DNA of 64,000 bases from Alicyclobacillus herbarius DSM 13609 (GTDB taxonomy: Bacteria; Bacillota; Bacilli; Alicyclobacillales; Alicyclobacillaceae), in assembly GCF_000430585.1 (NCBI RefSeq), contig NZ_AUMH01000013.1, positions 1 through 64,000 of the forward strand, written 5' to 3'. Position numbers and translations under genes: made by a program. Below the pieces are notes generated by a model. It was not told the DNA's origin, searched no databases, and saw only the letters and a list, made by a program, of their open reading frames with translations. This document shows positions 6,432 through 14,275 of the stretch, one piece after another. Positions within the stretch are counted from its first letter, which is position 1. Each line of letters opens with the position of its first letter.

Positions 6432-7652
6432 ATGAGTGAGACGCAAACGAATGGATTTTTGGTCATTGGCGGTGGGATTGGTGGCCTGAGCACGGCCTTA
6501 GCTTTGGCTCGTTCTGGCCATGAGGTATGGGTGTTCGAACGCGCCGAAGAGTTTCGAGAGATTGGGGCGGGTCTACAGCTCGGTCCAAATGCGGTGCGGG
6601 TGTTGGACTGGTTGGGGGTATACGATGCCTTGTGTGAGGTAGCCTTCTTCCCGCATCGGTTGGTGGCTTTGGACGCCATCGCGGAACGCGAACTCGGCGC
6701 GTTAGACTTGGGCGAATCGTTCCGAGCGCATTTTGGGTATCCCTACCTCGTGATTCATCGCTCCGACTTGTTGGATGTCCTGCTCCATGCCTGCCGGGAG
6801 TCGGGGCGCGTCCACCTGTTGGCTAATCATCTAGTGAGCACTGTGGAGAACGTCACTGACGGGGTTCGACTGGCGTGCCAGAATGGCAGTGAATTTACAG
6901 GCAAGGCCGTGATTGCAGCAGATGGATTGTGGTCAAAGACCCGGGCGCTCATTCAAGAGGACAGTCCGGTATGCAAGGGGTACGTGGCATACCGTGGCAC
7001 ACTCCCTACCTCGCAGGCCACTGAACACCCATGGCTGGATGACGTTGTGATGTGGATGGGTCCTGGTTTGCATTTCGTCCAATACCCGATTCGCCGTGGA
7101 GAACTGTACAACCAGGTGGCTGTTTTCGAGAGCCAGAAATTCCTGGCTGGGGAAGCAGAATGGGGCACGCCGGACGAGCTGTTTGACCACTTCCAGATGT
7201 GCTCGACTCGGGTTCAAGACTCGTTGCGCTACATTCATGTGGACAGGCATTGGATTATGTACGATCGCGATCCGATTTCCAATTGGACGGATGGTCGAAT
7301 CACGCTGTTGGGGGACGCAGCCCATCCGATGTATCAGTACATGGCGCAAGGGGCTTGCCAAGCGATTGAGGACGCCGCGTGTCTTGCCCTTTCCCTGAAA
7401 GCGGTTGATATGGATATTGAGAAAGCGTTTGCGATCTATCAACAAGAGCGGATCCCGAGGACGGCACGGATTCAAACCAGCGTTCGCACCTGGGGAGACA
7501 TTATTCACACGCACGACGCGACGGCTGCCTTACTTCGAAATACCATCATGAGCAACCGCTCTCCAGATGACTTTCAGTTTGTCGACTGGATTTACGGATA
7601 CAACGCCTTGACTTCAGTGGCACCCGTGCCGCCGGCAAGGGTTGTCGGATAG
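6432..7652 (+). CDS. FAD-dependent aromatic monooxygenase (3-hydroxybenzoate 6-hydroxylase-like)
   Basis: A 406-residue class A flavoprotein monooxygenase. Visible are the FAD GxGxxG (VIGGGIGGLSTALALARSG, residues about 11-29), the second FAD/NAD motif around AADGLWSKTR (residues about 170-180) and the GD motif GRITLLGDAAHPMYQYMAQG (residues about 288-307). The closest known group is 3-hydroxybenzoate 6-hydroxylase (product gentisate), with salicylate hydroxylase as alternative. No gentisate or catechol dioxygenase gene is in the window. The start is ATG 6432 with AAAGGGG 9 nt upstream. It is preceded by a promoter with tandem operator and followed by an IclR-type regulator gene. Confidence 0.85.
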   Translation: MSETQTNGFLVIGGGIGGLSTALALARSGHEVWVFERAEEFREIGAGLQLGPNAVRVLDWLGVYDALCEVAFFPHRLVALDAIAERELGALDLGESFRAHFGYPYLVIHRSDLLDVLLHACRESGRVHLLANHLVSTVENVTDGVRLACQNGSEFTGKAVIAADGLWSKTRALIQEDSPVCKGYVAYRGTLPTSQATEHPWLDDVVMWMGPGLHFVQYPIRRGELYNQVAVFESQKFLAGEAEWGTPDELFDHFQMCSTRVQDSLRYIHVDRHWIMYDRDPISNWTDGRITLLGDAAHPMYQYMAQGACQAIEDAACLALSLKAVDMDIEKAFAIYQQERIPRTARIQTSVRTWGDIIHTHDATAALLRNTIMSNRSPDDFQFVDWIYGYNALTSVAPVPPARVVG

Positions 7653-7757
7653 CAGAAGCATCACTTCTCTCTGGAGATTAACGATGGTATGCCCCATAGT
7701 ACAGGCGAAAACGACGGACTAGGAATCGAGAAACGAAATTGAGCTACGTGACTGTTC

Positions 7758-7789
7758 AATGGCGTTCGAGGCTGAACTCGAACGCCATT
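7758..7789. repeat. Perfect 13-bp hairpin downstream of the hydroxylase gene
   Basis: AATGGCGTTCGAG (7758-7770) and its exact complement (7777-7789) flank a 6-nt loop. There is no T-run, so it is either a weak terminator or a regulatory or repeat element. The same 13 bases recur once more in direct form near 13050. The remainder of 7653-7958 has no gene that I recognise. Confidence 0.6.
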
Positions 7790-7958
7790 ACCTTGAGGAG
7801 GGTATCTGGATAGTTGAGGGCCTATCTCGACCATGTCTTGGCGGGACTATACTTGCGATTTTCGACCAAATTGTTACGATTGGGTACAAAACCCCTATAC
7901 GGCTTATCTCGCATGCCAGGCGGGATCGTCCGCAGGGTTATCAATATTGGAGAAGAAC

Positions 7959-8759
7959 ATGCGCGAATTACAGATTCAGTTGAATCGTTCGGTTGATCGG
8001 GCTATCGAAATTCTGGACGCGTTTACTCTGCAGCGCCCGGCGTTGACCTTGGATGAGGTGACGGCAGCCACTGGCTTACCGAAAGCTACCGTCTATCGCA
8101 TACTCTATACGATGGAGCGCCGCGGCCTGGTGTTTTATGATTCCACCTCTGCTCGCTATCGTCTGGGTTTTAAGCTTTTGGAATACGGCGGTATCCTAAC
8201 ATCTACCCTAGATGTGCTGCAAGAATGCGAGGAACTGCTGGACGGTTTGCAGCGGGACACGCGCCAGTCGGTCATCATGTCGATGCGTCAGCAATGCGGT
8301 ATGGTCTACATTTATCGGCGAGAGGTCACGGAAGGGCTGAAGTTCTCGTCCTTCGTCGGACAGCGCCGTCCTTTACTATATGGCGTCCTCGGCTGGGTCA
8401 TGGCCGCCTACCTATCCGAGGAGGAGCTAAGAAACTGTATAGACGAATTCAATCAACAATGTACATCTTCCGTGGCGGGCGCGGAGACGGCAGAGGCCAT
8501 GCACGCCCGGTTGGCGCAGATTCGGGCGGAAGGGGTCTACATCGAGTTCGATGAAACGATTGCGGGTGTGGCGGGCGTGGGCGCGCCTGTGTTTGACGCT
8601 CTGGGTCGGGTCAACTATGGTATAGCCGTGTTGGGACCGTCGGTTCAAATGTCCGAGACCACGGCGGACGTCCAGCGGCGGGTTCAGGAGACCGCGAAGG
8701 CCATTTCGCGCCGCCTTGGATACACGGGCTCTTACCCGCAGGCGGATCGTTCTAATTGA
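7959..8759 (+). CDS. IclR-family transcriptional regulator
   Basis: A 266-residue protein with an N-terminal winged HTH (residues about 8-65, SVDRAIEILDAFTLQRPALT then TGLPKATVYRILYTMERRGL) and the C-terminal IclR effector domain (residues about 85-255, ending VQRRVQETAKAISRRLG). IclR proteins usually control aromatic or glyoxylate catabolism and bind acids made in the pathway. It follows the hydroxylase on the same strand, and the tandem palindrome before that gene is its probable target. Start ATG 7959 has the SD GGAGAAG; the longer ORF from 7833 has no support. A possible weak promoter is TTGCGA (7853) / TACGAT (7875). Confidence 0.9.
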   Translation: MRELQIQLNRSVDRAIEILDAFTLQRPALTLDEVTAATGLPKATVYRILYTMERRGLVFYDSTSARYRLGFKLLEYGGILTSTLDVLQECEELLDGLQRDTRQSVIMSMRQQCGMVYIYRREVTEGLKFSSFVGQRRPLLYGVLGWVMAAYLSEEELRNCIDEFNQQCTSSVAGAETAEAMHARLAQIRAEGVYIEFDETIAGVAGVGAPVFDALGRVNYGIAVLGPSVQMSETTADVQRRVQETAKAISRRLGYTGSYPQADRSN

Positions 8760-8831
8760 GCTTCGGACTTGATGGATATCGAAATGACTGTGCCGTAGGT
8801 TGCCGCACCAAAGGTGAAGGAGGTCTTTTTC

Positions 8832-9488
8832 ATGCATTCCTGTGTCTATCGTGGTTGTACTATCCACCTCGTGCAGGGCGATATCACACAGCAGACGGTC
8901 GACGCCATCGTCAACGCGGCCAACCAGACGCTGCTCGGCGGCGGGGGTGTGGACGGAGCGATTCACCGGGCAGCCGGACATGAACTGCTGGCCGCATGCC
9001 GGCGGGTGCGGGACGAGGTCCTGCACGGGGCCCTGGCCGAAACCGCCCAGCCCGTGTTGACCCGGGGCTACCGTCTTCCGGCGAAGTATGTTATCCACGT
9101 AACCGGCCCGGTGTATAGCGCCGAGACGCATCCCGCCGAAAAACTGACGCTCACCTACTGGAATACCCTACGCCTGACCGCGCGCGCCTATCAGCCGCCG
9201 ATTGGATCCATTGCGTTCCCTTCCATCAGCACAGGCGCCTTCGGTTTTCCCATTCAGGAGGCGGCTCCGGTGGCATTGAAGGCTCTGTTTTCCTTCCTGG
9301 ATGGGGTGGACTTATCCCACGCGGCGCCGTCTCCTTTGGTCGATCCGCTCGTGCCCTCCATCTCTCTGGGCGCGCTGTCAGCGCGGACGCGCCTGCGCGA
9401 AATCCGCATGGTTTTATTCTCGGATGCAGATTTGCGCGTATACGCGGATGCCCTGCAGGATCTCGTCGAGCAAACGGATGGAACCTAG
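8832..9488 (+). CDS. Macrodomain ADP-ribose/O-acetyl-ADP-ribose hydrolase
   Basis: A 218-residue protein. The macrodomain spans residues about 8-150, with the ligand-binding segments GDITQQTVDAIVNAANQTLL, GGGGVDGAIHRAAG and FPSISTGAFGFPI. These are the residues that bind ADP-ribose in the MacroD/YmdB class, which deacetylates O-acetyl-ADP-ribose or removes ADP-ribose from acidic residues. The tail (residues 165-218) is slightly longer than usual, with the final VLFSDADLRVYADALQ typical of the family. AAGGAGG lies 6 nt before ATG 8832, so that start is used instead of 8814. No sirtuin or ADP-ribosyltransferase gene lies nearby. Confidence 0.9.
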   Translation: MHSCVYRGCTIHLVQGDITQQTVDAIVNAANQTLLGGGGVDGAIHRAAGHELLAACRRVRDEVLHGALAETAQPVLTRGYRLPAKYVIHVTGPVYSAETHPAEKLTLTYWNTLRLTARAYQPPIGSIAFPSISTGAFGFPIQEAAPVALKALFSFLDGVDLSHAAPSPLVDPLVPSISLGALSARTRLREIRMVLFSDADLRVYADALQDLVEQTDGT

Positions 9489-9629
9489 TGAGAACAATAT
9501 GAACCGGATCGGACGACTCTTTGCTCTCCGCGTAGCAGCATCGGCATCCACCCCGGATTGAGCCGAATCTTTCCAGCCGCTGACGGATCCAGAGGCGTTT
9601 ACTTTTCGTTGCCCATAATGTAAAGTCAA

Positions 9630-9641
9630 CTGTATATACAG
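9630..9641. promoter_or_regulatory. Palindrome CTGTATATACAG upstream of nadA
   Basis: A perfect 12-bp palindrome 70 bp before the nadA start, in the only intergenic region upstream of it. Candidate operator for an NAD-status regulator; no specific regulator can be named from the sequence. Confidence 0.35.
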
Positions 9642-9710
9642 GTAGAGTGACAAGATCCCAACGGCGGGGCCGAGGCGGGATCGGCAAAAACGGGCAACGA
9701 GGTGATTGCC

Positions 9711-10667
9711 ATGCTGGCTTCCGTAGAGGCCGGGTTGGTTGAAGAGATACAGACGCTCAAGCGGGACAAAAACGCGCTGATTCTGGCGCACAACTACCAG
9801 CGGCCTGAGGTCCAAGATGTCGCCGATGTCCTGGGGGATTCGCTGGCGTTGGCGCGGGCGGCGGTGAACACAGACGCGGACGTGATAGTGTTCTGTGGCG
9901 TCCACTTTATGGCCGAGACGGCGGCCGTCCTCAACCCGGATAAGACCGTTCTGCTGCCAGACTTAGAGGCGGGCTGCTCTCTGGCTGACAGCATCACGGC
10001 AGAGGAGCTGCGGGCCTGGAAGGCGGAGTACCCGGATGCCGTGGTCGTGGCTTACGTCAATACAACGGCGGAGGTCAAGGCGCTGTCGGATTACTGCTGC
10101 ACGTCGTCCAATGCGGTGCAGGTGGTGGAGTCCATCCCGCGCGACAAAGAGATTCTGTTTTTGCCTGACATGTTCCTTGGCTCGTATGTGCAGAAGGTGA
10201 CCGGTCGCGAGAATATGCACATCTGGATGGGTGAGTGCCACGTACACGCGGGCATTCGGCCGACGCAGGTCAGGACGGTGCTGCAGGAGCACCCGAAGGC
10301 CGAGTTGTTGGTGCACCCAGAGTGCGGCTGTTCCACATCCAATATGTACCTGGCCGCCGAGGGGACCCTGCCGAAGGACCGGACGCACATTCTGTCGACC
10401 GGGGGTATGCTGAAGTACAGTGTCAAATCGGATGCCGAGGAATTCATTGTGGCGACCGAGACGGGTATTTTGCACCAGATGCAAAAGCAGAACCCAGGCA
10501 AACGGTTTCTCGCCGCGAACCCGGACGCGGTGTGCCCATTCATGAAGATGATTACGCTGGAGAAGGTCCGGGATGCCCTGCGCGAGACCCGCCATGTGAT
10601 TTCGGTGCCAGAGGACGTGGCCCGTCAGGCACGCACCGCGATTGAGCGCATGATTGCCATTGGCTGA
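9711..10667 (+). CDS. nadA: Quinolinate synthase
   Basis: A 318-residue [4Fe-4S] enzyme that condenses iminoaspartate with dihydroxyacetone phosphate to quinolinate in de novo NAD synthesis. The three cluster ligands are visible: Cys89 (LEAGCSLAD), Cys176 (GECHVHAG) and Cys275 (AVCPFMKM). The NadA signatures LAHNYQRPEVQD and HPECGCSTSNM are intact. ATG 9711 has GAGGTGA five bases upstream; the GTG at 9702 lies inside this SD and is rejected. nadB and nadC are not in the window, so this is a stand-alone nadA, closed by a strong terminator. Confidence 0.96.
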   Translation: MLASVEAGLVEEIQTLKRDKNALILAHNYQRPEVQDVADVLGDSLALARAAVNTDADVIVFCGVHFMAETAAVLNPDKTVLLPDLEAGCSLADSITAEELRAWKAEYPDAVVVAYVNTTAEVKALSDYCCTSSNAVQVVESIPRDKEILFLPDMFLGSYVQKVTGRENMHIWMGECHVHAGIRPTQVRTVLQEHPKAELLVHPECGCSTSNMYLAAEGTLPKDRTHILSTGGMLKYSVKSDAEEFIVATETGILHQMQKQNPGKRFLAANPDAVCPFMKMITLEKVRDALRETRHVISVPEDVARQARTAIERMIAIG

Positions 10668-10708
10668 GGAAAATAATTCGCATCGGCCGATGACTTCTAG
10701 AACACCTG

Positions 10709-10746
10709 CCGCCCCAATTCCCCGTGGAAAGGGGGCGGTTTTTTCT
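10709..10746 (+). terminator. Rho-independent terminator of nadA
   Basis: Stem CCGCCCC / GGGGCGG (10709-10715 / 10732-10738) followed by TTTTTT. Confidence 0.85.
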
Positions 10747-10885
10747 TTTGCGGCGACAGTAGAACCCCCAGTACCTTTCGTTGCAAAGGCTATGTCCGCG
10801 TTCTAGGCCACGTTTAACAATCTGTTCTGGCCATGACCAAGAGATTCTGATCTCCGGTCGCTCTAGGCCCGATAATGCCCTATCC

Positions 10886-11287
10886 TCACCGCTGCCTTGG
10901 CAGCACCCAGGCGTTTTCCGCCTTGTGAAACCCGATGTGTGGGTAGTAGGTCATTGCGCGTTCGGAAGACAGGAGAACGAGAGACACCTCTTCACCCAAC
11001 TCACGCTGCACCGTCTGCAGCAAGCCCTTGCCGATGCCTTGTTTCTGGTAGTCCGCGTCCACGGCCAAGTCGGTGATAAAGCAATAAAAGCGAAAGTCGG
11101 TCAGCGCGCGGGCAATGCCCACGAGACGCCCGTTGTCCCGGGCGGATACAAGCAAGTCCGCGTGGTTGAGCATAAACTGAATCCGTTCCGTATCCTCGCA
11201 CGGTCGCCGCAGTCCCGAAGTGCGATAGACGCAAACCGCTTCCTCAGCCGTAACCGGGGCGTTGACCTGATACTCGATGTGGGTCAT
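10886..11287 (-). CDS. GNAT-family N-acetyltransferase
   Basis: A 133-residue acetyltransferase with the acetyl-CoA pyrophosphate-binding motif A QKQGIGKGLLQTV (residues about 81-93) after the strand CFITDLAVDADY, and a C-terminal YYPHIGFHKAENAW, which is typical of small cytosolic GNATs. The substrate is unknown. The start at 11287 is supported by GGAGGTGA nine bases upstream. It lies head to tail behind proC but is separated from it by a palindromic repeat element. Confidence 0.88.
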   Translation of the reverse strand: MTHIEYQVNAPVTAEEAVCVYRTSGLRRPCEDTERIQFMLNHADLLVSARDNGRLVGIARALTDFRFYCFITDLAVDADYQKQGIGKGLLQTVQRELGEEVSLVLLSSERAMTYYPHIGFHKAENAWVLPRQR

Positions 11288-11315
11288 GCCCGCTCACCTC
11301 CATTGCCTTGTGGTA

Positions 11316-11505
11316 GTCCGGAAAGGGGTCAGAACTCCCCGGCGCATTGCTTCGTCAGCGCCCAAAATGCTCCGGGGCTATCGCCCGGCCTAAACGGTCG
11401 CCACTGGCGACCAGGCCCCCTCACGTACCGAAAAACGTACGCTCGGATCGCATTTTGGGCTAGCCTCCTCGCACTGCTTGGGTCTTACCTGACCCCTTTC
11501 CGGAC
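11316..11505. repeat. 190-bp MITE/REP-like element with 17-bp terminal inverted repeats
   Basis: GTCCGGAAAGGGGTCAG (11316-11332) is exactly inverted at 11489-11505. Inside lies a second inverted pair GCCCAAAATGC / GCATTTTGGGC and a segment shared with the copy near 42.2 kb. No ORF of note lies inside. The ends resemble those of REP/RAYT-mobilised repeats, but no transposase is in the window. Confidence 0.75.
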
Positions 11506-11519
11506 ACATATTTAGAGTT

Positions 11520-11536
11520 GTCCGGAAAGGGGTCAG
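11520..11536. repeat. Orphan left end of the TCCGGAAAGGGGTCAG repeat
   Basis: Exact 17-nt copy of the left terminus, 14 bp after the full element. It contains the stop codon of proC. Confidence 0.75.
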
Positions 11537-12357
11537 ACCGTTAGCGATTCGCTGAACTGCCGGGATCGCTCCGCAGCCGCTTGGAGAGCCTTGCCCAGTA
11601 CCTGGTGCACCTCGCCGGTTCGCATCACTTCCAAGCCGGCGAACGTCGTGCCCCCGGGCGACGTGACGCGGCGCCGCAGCTCGCCCGGACTGAGGCCCCA
11701 CTCGGCGAGCGTACGCGCGGTACCGACCAGGGTCTGTAGCATCAGACGGCGGGCCAACTCGGCCTCAAACCCCATGTCCACGGCTGCTTCTTCCATAGCC
11801 TCGAGCAGGTAGCAAAGAAAGCCAGGTCCGCTGCCCGACACGGCCGTGGCCGCGTCCATAAGAGACTCGGGGATCTCGGCCACGTCGCCCAGCTGCTGCA
11901 ACAGCAGGAGCACCGCTTGTTTATCCGCGTCCTGAATGCCCTCGCCAAAGGTCACGGTGGTCATGCCGGCCAACACGGAGACCGGAATGTTGGGCATGGT
12001 GCGGATGGGCCAGGCTTTCCCCTGGCTGTATTGGCGCAGGCGTTCAATCGGGATGCCGGCGGCAAACGAAAGCAGCAGTTGTCCGTGCAGGTGCGGAACC
12101 ACCCCCTGCAGCGCTCGTTCTACGTCCACCGGTTTGGTCGCCACGATGATAAGCCTCGCCGTTGCCGCCTCGCTGGGTGAGGTGGCAATCCGCACCCCGT
12201 ATTCCTGAGCAAGGTAAGCCAATCGTTCCTGCCGACTGCGGTTGGTGACCACAATCTGATGCGGCGCCACCGTGTGCGTCTCCGTCACGCCACGGATAAA
12301 CGCCTCGGCCATCGATCCAGCCCCAATCATGAATATCTCTCCGCTCCACCTCTTCAT
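11533..12357 (-). CDS. proC: Pyrroline-5-carboxylate reductase
   Basis: A 274-residue enzyme that reduces pyrroline-5-carboxylate to proline with NAD(P)H. The Rossmann motif is IFMIGAGSMAEAFIRG (residues about 8-23), then VATKPVDVERAL, MPNIPVSVLAGM and the C-terminal dimer signature SGSGPGFLCYLLEAMEEA and TSPGGTTFAGLEVM. Expression is under the proline-type T-box at 12400-12720. The stop codon lies inside a TCCGGAAAGGGGTCAG repeat, so insertion of the repeat may have trimmed or set the C-terminus; the visible end is still of normal length. Confidence 0.95.
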   Translation of the reverse strand: MKRWSGEIFMIGAGSMAEAFIRGVTETHTVAPHQIVVTNRSRQERLAYLAQEYGVRIATSPSEAATARLIIVATKPVDVERALQGVVPHLHGQLLLSFAAGIPIERLRQYSQGKAWPIRTMPNIPVSVLAGMTTVTFGEGIQDADKQAVLLLLQQLGDVAEIPESLMDAATAVSGSGPGFLCYLLEAMEEAAVDMGFEAELARRLMLQTLVGTARTLAEWGLSPGELRRRVTSPGGTTFAGLEVMRTGEVHQVLGKALQAAAERSRQFSESLTV

Positions 12358-12399
12358 GGCTCTCCCTCCGTTTCTCTGTATCCCGGCTCGGACGGCATC

Positions 12400-12720
12400 A
12401 AAAAAGCCCTCGCCGCCTGCCGGTTTGGCAGGGGCGAGAGCTGTTCTCCCGCGGTACCACCCTGATTCGCGCCACCCTATCCTCCATGTCCTTCAAACAG
12501 AAAGCCACAAACGCGGCTGCTTCCTGGACACGACCCGGATTTTGGCGGGCGCCTCATTGTCGCAGATATCGGTGCGATCCGGACACCTTCAGTCGGTGTC
12601 AGCTCGGAAGGTGGGTTCGTTCCGGTCCGTGACAGGACGGCTCACAGCCGCTGACCGTCCCTCTCTGCCGTCCGGTTGCCGAAACTACTGGCCTTCGTCG
12701 TTGCCGTAGCGATTCGATTG
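12400..12720 (-). promoter_or_regulatory. T-box riboswitch of proC (proline specifier)
   Basis: On the minus strand the T-box core TGGTACCGCGG occurs at 12449-12459, followed by a terminator hairpin (CTCGCC ... GGCGAG, about 12406-12440) and TTTTTT. Upstream lies a stem I with an AGAGAG-type loop. In the specifier position, before ACCTTCC, sits CCC (12613-12615), a proline codon that fits the downstream gene. Uncharged tRNA(Pro) would allow read-through into proC. The codon assignment rests on manual folding. Confidence 0.9.
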
Positions 12721-12726
12721 TGGATG

Positions 12727-12755
12727 ATTATACACGCAGTTTTGACACATGGCAA
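12727..12755 (-). promoter_or_regulatory. Promoter of the proC T-box transcript
   Basis: -35 TTGCCA (12750-12755), 17-bp spacer, perfect -10 TATAAT (12727-12732) on the minus strand. Confidence 0.75.
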
Positions 12756-12887
12756 GACGGTTTTGAGAGCACACTCGAAGGGGCCTTCGAGGCCTGGGAA
12801 AGGTCGTTCAACAAAGGGGGTTCAAGACTTTCTCGGGCGCATTCAAACGGGACGGGAAAAGCACATGCAAAATTTCATCGGCATGAT

Positions 12888-12916
12888 TTGACTTTGGACG
12901 GATTTCATGGTAATCT
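12888..12916 (+). promoter_or_regulatory. Promoter of the initiator tRNA gene
   Basis: -35 TTGACT (12888-12893), 17-bp spacer, -10 TAATCT (12911-12916), 11 bp before the tRNA. Confidence 0.75.
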
Positions 12917-12927
12917 ACACACGTCGA

Positions 12928-13003
12928 CGCGGGGTGGAGCAGTTGGCAGCTCGTCGGGCTCATAACCCGAAGGTCGCAGGTTCAAGTCCTGCCCCCGCAA
13001 CCA
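12928..13003 (+). tRNA. Initiator tRNA-Met (CAT)
   Basis: A 76-nt cloverleaf with encoded CCA. The first base pair of the acceptor is the C-A mismatch of initiator tRNAs, and three G-C pairs (GGG ... CCC) sit next to the CAT anticodon loop CTCATAA; both are fMet hallmarks. It is a single gene with its own promoter and terminator. Confidence 0.95.
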
Positions 13004-13071
13004 TAACAATTGCAAATCGGCCGTTTTGAGTTACGGCGTTCAAGGTCAAAATGGCGTTCGAGTTTAAGATG

Positions 13072-13114
13072 GAGCGGTCCAGGCGCGTAGGCGAGCTGGG
13101 CCGCTCATGTTTTT
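13072..13114 (+). terminator. Terminator of the initiator tRNA gene
   Basis: An 11-bp stem GAGCGGTCCAG / CTGGGCCGCTC (one G-T pair, 13072-13082 / 13096-13106) followed by ATGTTTTTC. Confidence 0.7.
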
Positions 13115-13222
13115 CTAGGCGACGTGGGTGTTTTGGGAAGCGTTTGCATTCTGGACCGCTTTTGCGTTACGGTTGTTTCGCTACAGGGATTTGGCCTTCA
13201 GGCCATGACCGGTGAGACGGGG

Positions 13223-13510
13223 TCAGAGGGGCCGTTGCAGGATGGCTGGTCTTCCGTCTCGTTCCACATGGCAAATCACCAGCTGCATCTCTCCATTCAG
13301 CATAATCGGGCGGCCGGCCAGCACGTCGCCGCGGGGCATGATGGATAGGGTCCAGCCCTTCGGGAGCCTTGCCTCCAGTTCTTCTAACTGCGGATCGTCC
13401 AATTCCGTGCCCGTCACGGGGGATATGTATCCTTCCGCATAGGAGTACCAGATTTGCCGAAGCGTCTCCAGGGTCTCCGAAACCTCAAGCACATGGGAAA
13501 CCGGCAGCAT
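13223..13510 (-). CDS. Hypothetical 95-residue protein
   Basis: No family recognised. The protein begins MLPVSHVLEVSETLETL, is acidic in the middle (GTELDDPQLEELEARLP), and has no signal peptide or membrane helix. The start is placed at ATG 13510 because GGAGG lies 7 nt upstream; the reading from 13546 has no SD. It stands alone between the tRNA and a small membrane-protein gene, and codon use is like the neighbours. Confidence 0.6.
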   Translation of the reverse strand: MLPVSHVLEVSETLETLRQIWYSYAEGYISPVTGTELDDPQLEELEARLPKGWTLSIMPRGDVLAGRPIMLNGEMQLVICHVERDGRPAILQRPL

Positions 13511-13714
13511 TGGGATACCTCCAGGTGGATGTTTTCGCGGTGCCATGCAATCCAGCGATGCAATCCATAGAATGAAAACGCCAAGTCATGCTCGGAGAAG
13601 CATATCCTCAGTCTTGACCGCTTTTCAGTGATTCAATCAATTTGCCAATCGATATGTGGAAGAAAGTGCGAGATTGGGAGATTGGGAGGGGACGCGAAGC
13701 GCTTGCGGGCGAAG

Positions 13715-13750
13715 AAAAATCCGCGGCCTGTGTCTCTACCGCGGATTTTT
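13715..13750. terminator. Strong bidirectional terminator
   Basis: A 12-bp inverted repeat AAAAATCCGCGG (13715-13726 / 13739-13750) gives a GC stem with a T-run on either strand. It closes the gene at 13789-14088 (minus). Confidence 0.8.
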
Positions 13751-13788
13751 ACAGCGGGTTCTCGTCTGGGTCTTTTGCATCGACCAAA

Positions 13789-14088
13789 TCACCATTCCTT
13801 CTTTTTGTCATTCGGATACAGCCGCCGCACAAGGTGCCAGCCGCCAATCGCCACGGAGGCGGTCAACAGTCCGTTGAGCAGCAGCACCACCCACCCCACG
13901 GTGGTTGAGGGCAAAGGCGACGTGATGGCTAGGAACAACGCTTCACCAACGACAAGTGCCAAAAACTTCGTCGGTATCCGGCGAACACCGGGCAAGTCCT
14001 TTAAGAGTTGGACGATAAGGAGAACGGCTGCGCTGGCGCCGCCGATGGTGTGAATCGAGTCTACGGAGAACAGCGACACATCGTACAT
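13789..14088 (-). CDS. Small three-helix membrane protein, holin-like, function unknown
   Basis: 99 residues from ATG 14088 (SD AAGGTGG). Hydrophobic stretches are at about 10-27 (TIGGASAAVLLIVQLL), 38-58 (FLALVVGEALFLAITS) and 61-83 (TTVGWVVLLLNGLLTASVAI), and the C-terminus is charged (NDKKKEW). Size and topology are like phage-type holins, but no lysin gene is nearby and no family could be named. The long ORF up to 14364 runs through a terminator hairpin and is not used. Confidence 0.6.
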   Translation of the reverse strand: MYDVSLFSVDSIHTIGGASAAVLLIVQLLKDLPGVRRIPTKFLALVVGEALFLAITSPLPSTTVGWVVLLLNGLLTASVAIGGWHLVRRLYPNDKKKEW

Positions 14089-14153
14089 ACGCACCACCTT
14101 CTCGATTTGGTATCCCTCTTTCGTATCCCCTGAGCGGGGTAGAAAAGAGGGGC

Positions 14154-14184
14154 AAAAAACGCCCTGGTCAAAGACGCGGGCGTT
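14154..14184 (-). terminator. Minus-strand terminator ahead of the holin-like gene
   Basis: Stem AACGCCC / GGGCGTT (14158-14164 / 14178-14184) followed on the minus strand by TTTTTT. It would end transcripts arriving from 14393-14842. Confidence 0.65.
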
Positions 14185-14275
14185 TCTGCGCAGGCACCGA
14201 CGAACGGTTGCGTCGATTTTTTTGAATTTGTAATTATTATAGATTGGGAATTTCGGATGTACAGCCATGCTGGAG

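Noticed and set aside
7653..7950. Small ORFs at 7759-7983 and 7814-7996 as genes
   Set aside because: They run through a hairpin and into the IclR gene without SD; the IclR start at 7959 has a good one.
13628..14053. + strand ORF of 141 codons over the holin-like gene
   Set aside because: It crosses a strong bidirectional terminator and has no SD or domain; the minus-strand frame has both an SD and membrane helices.
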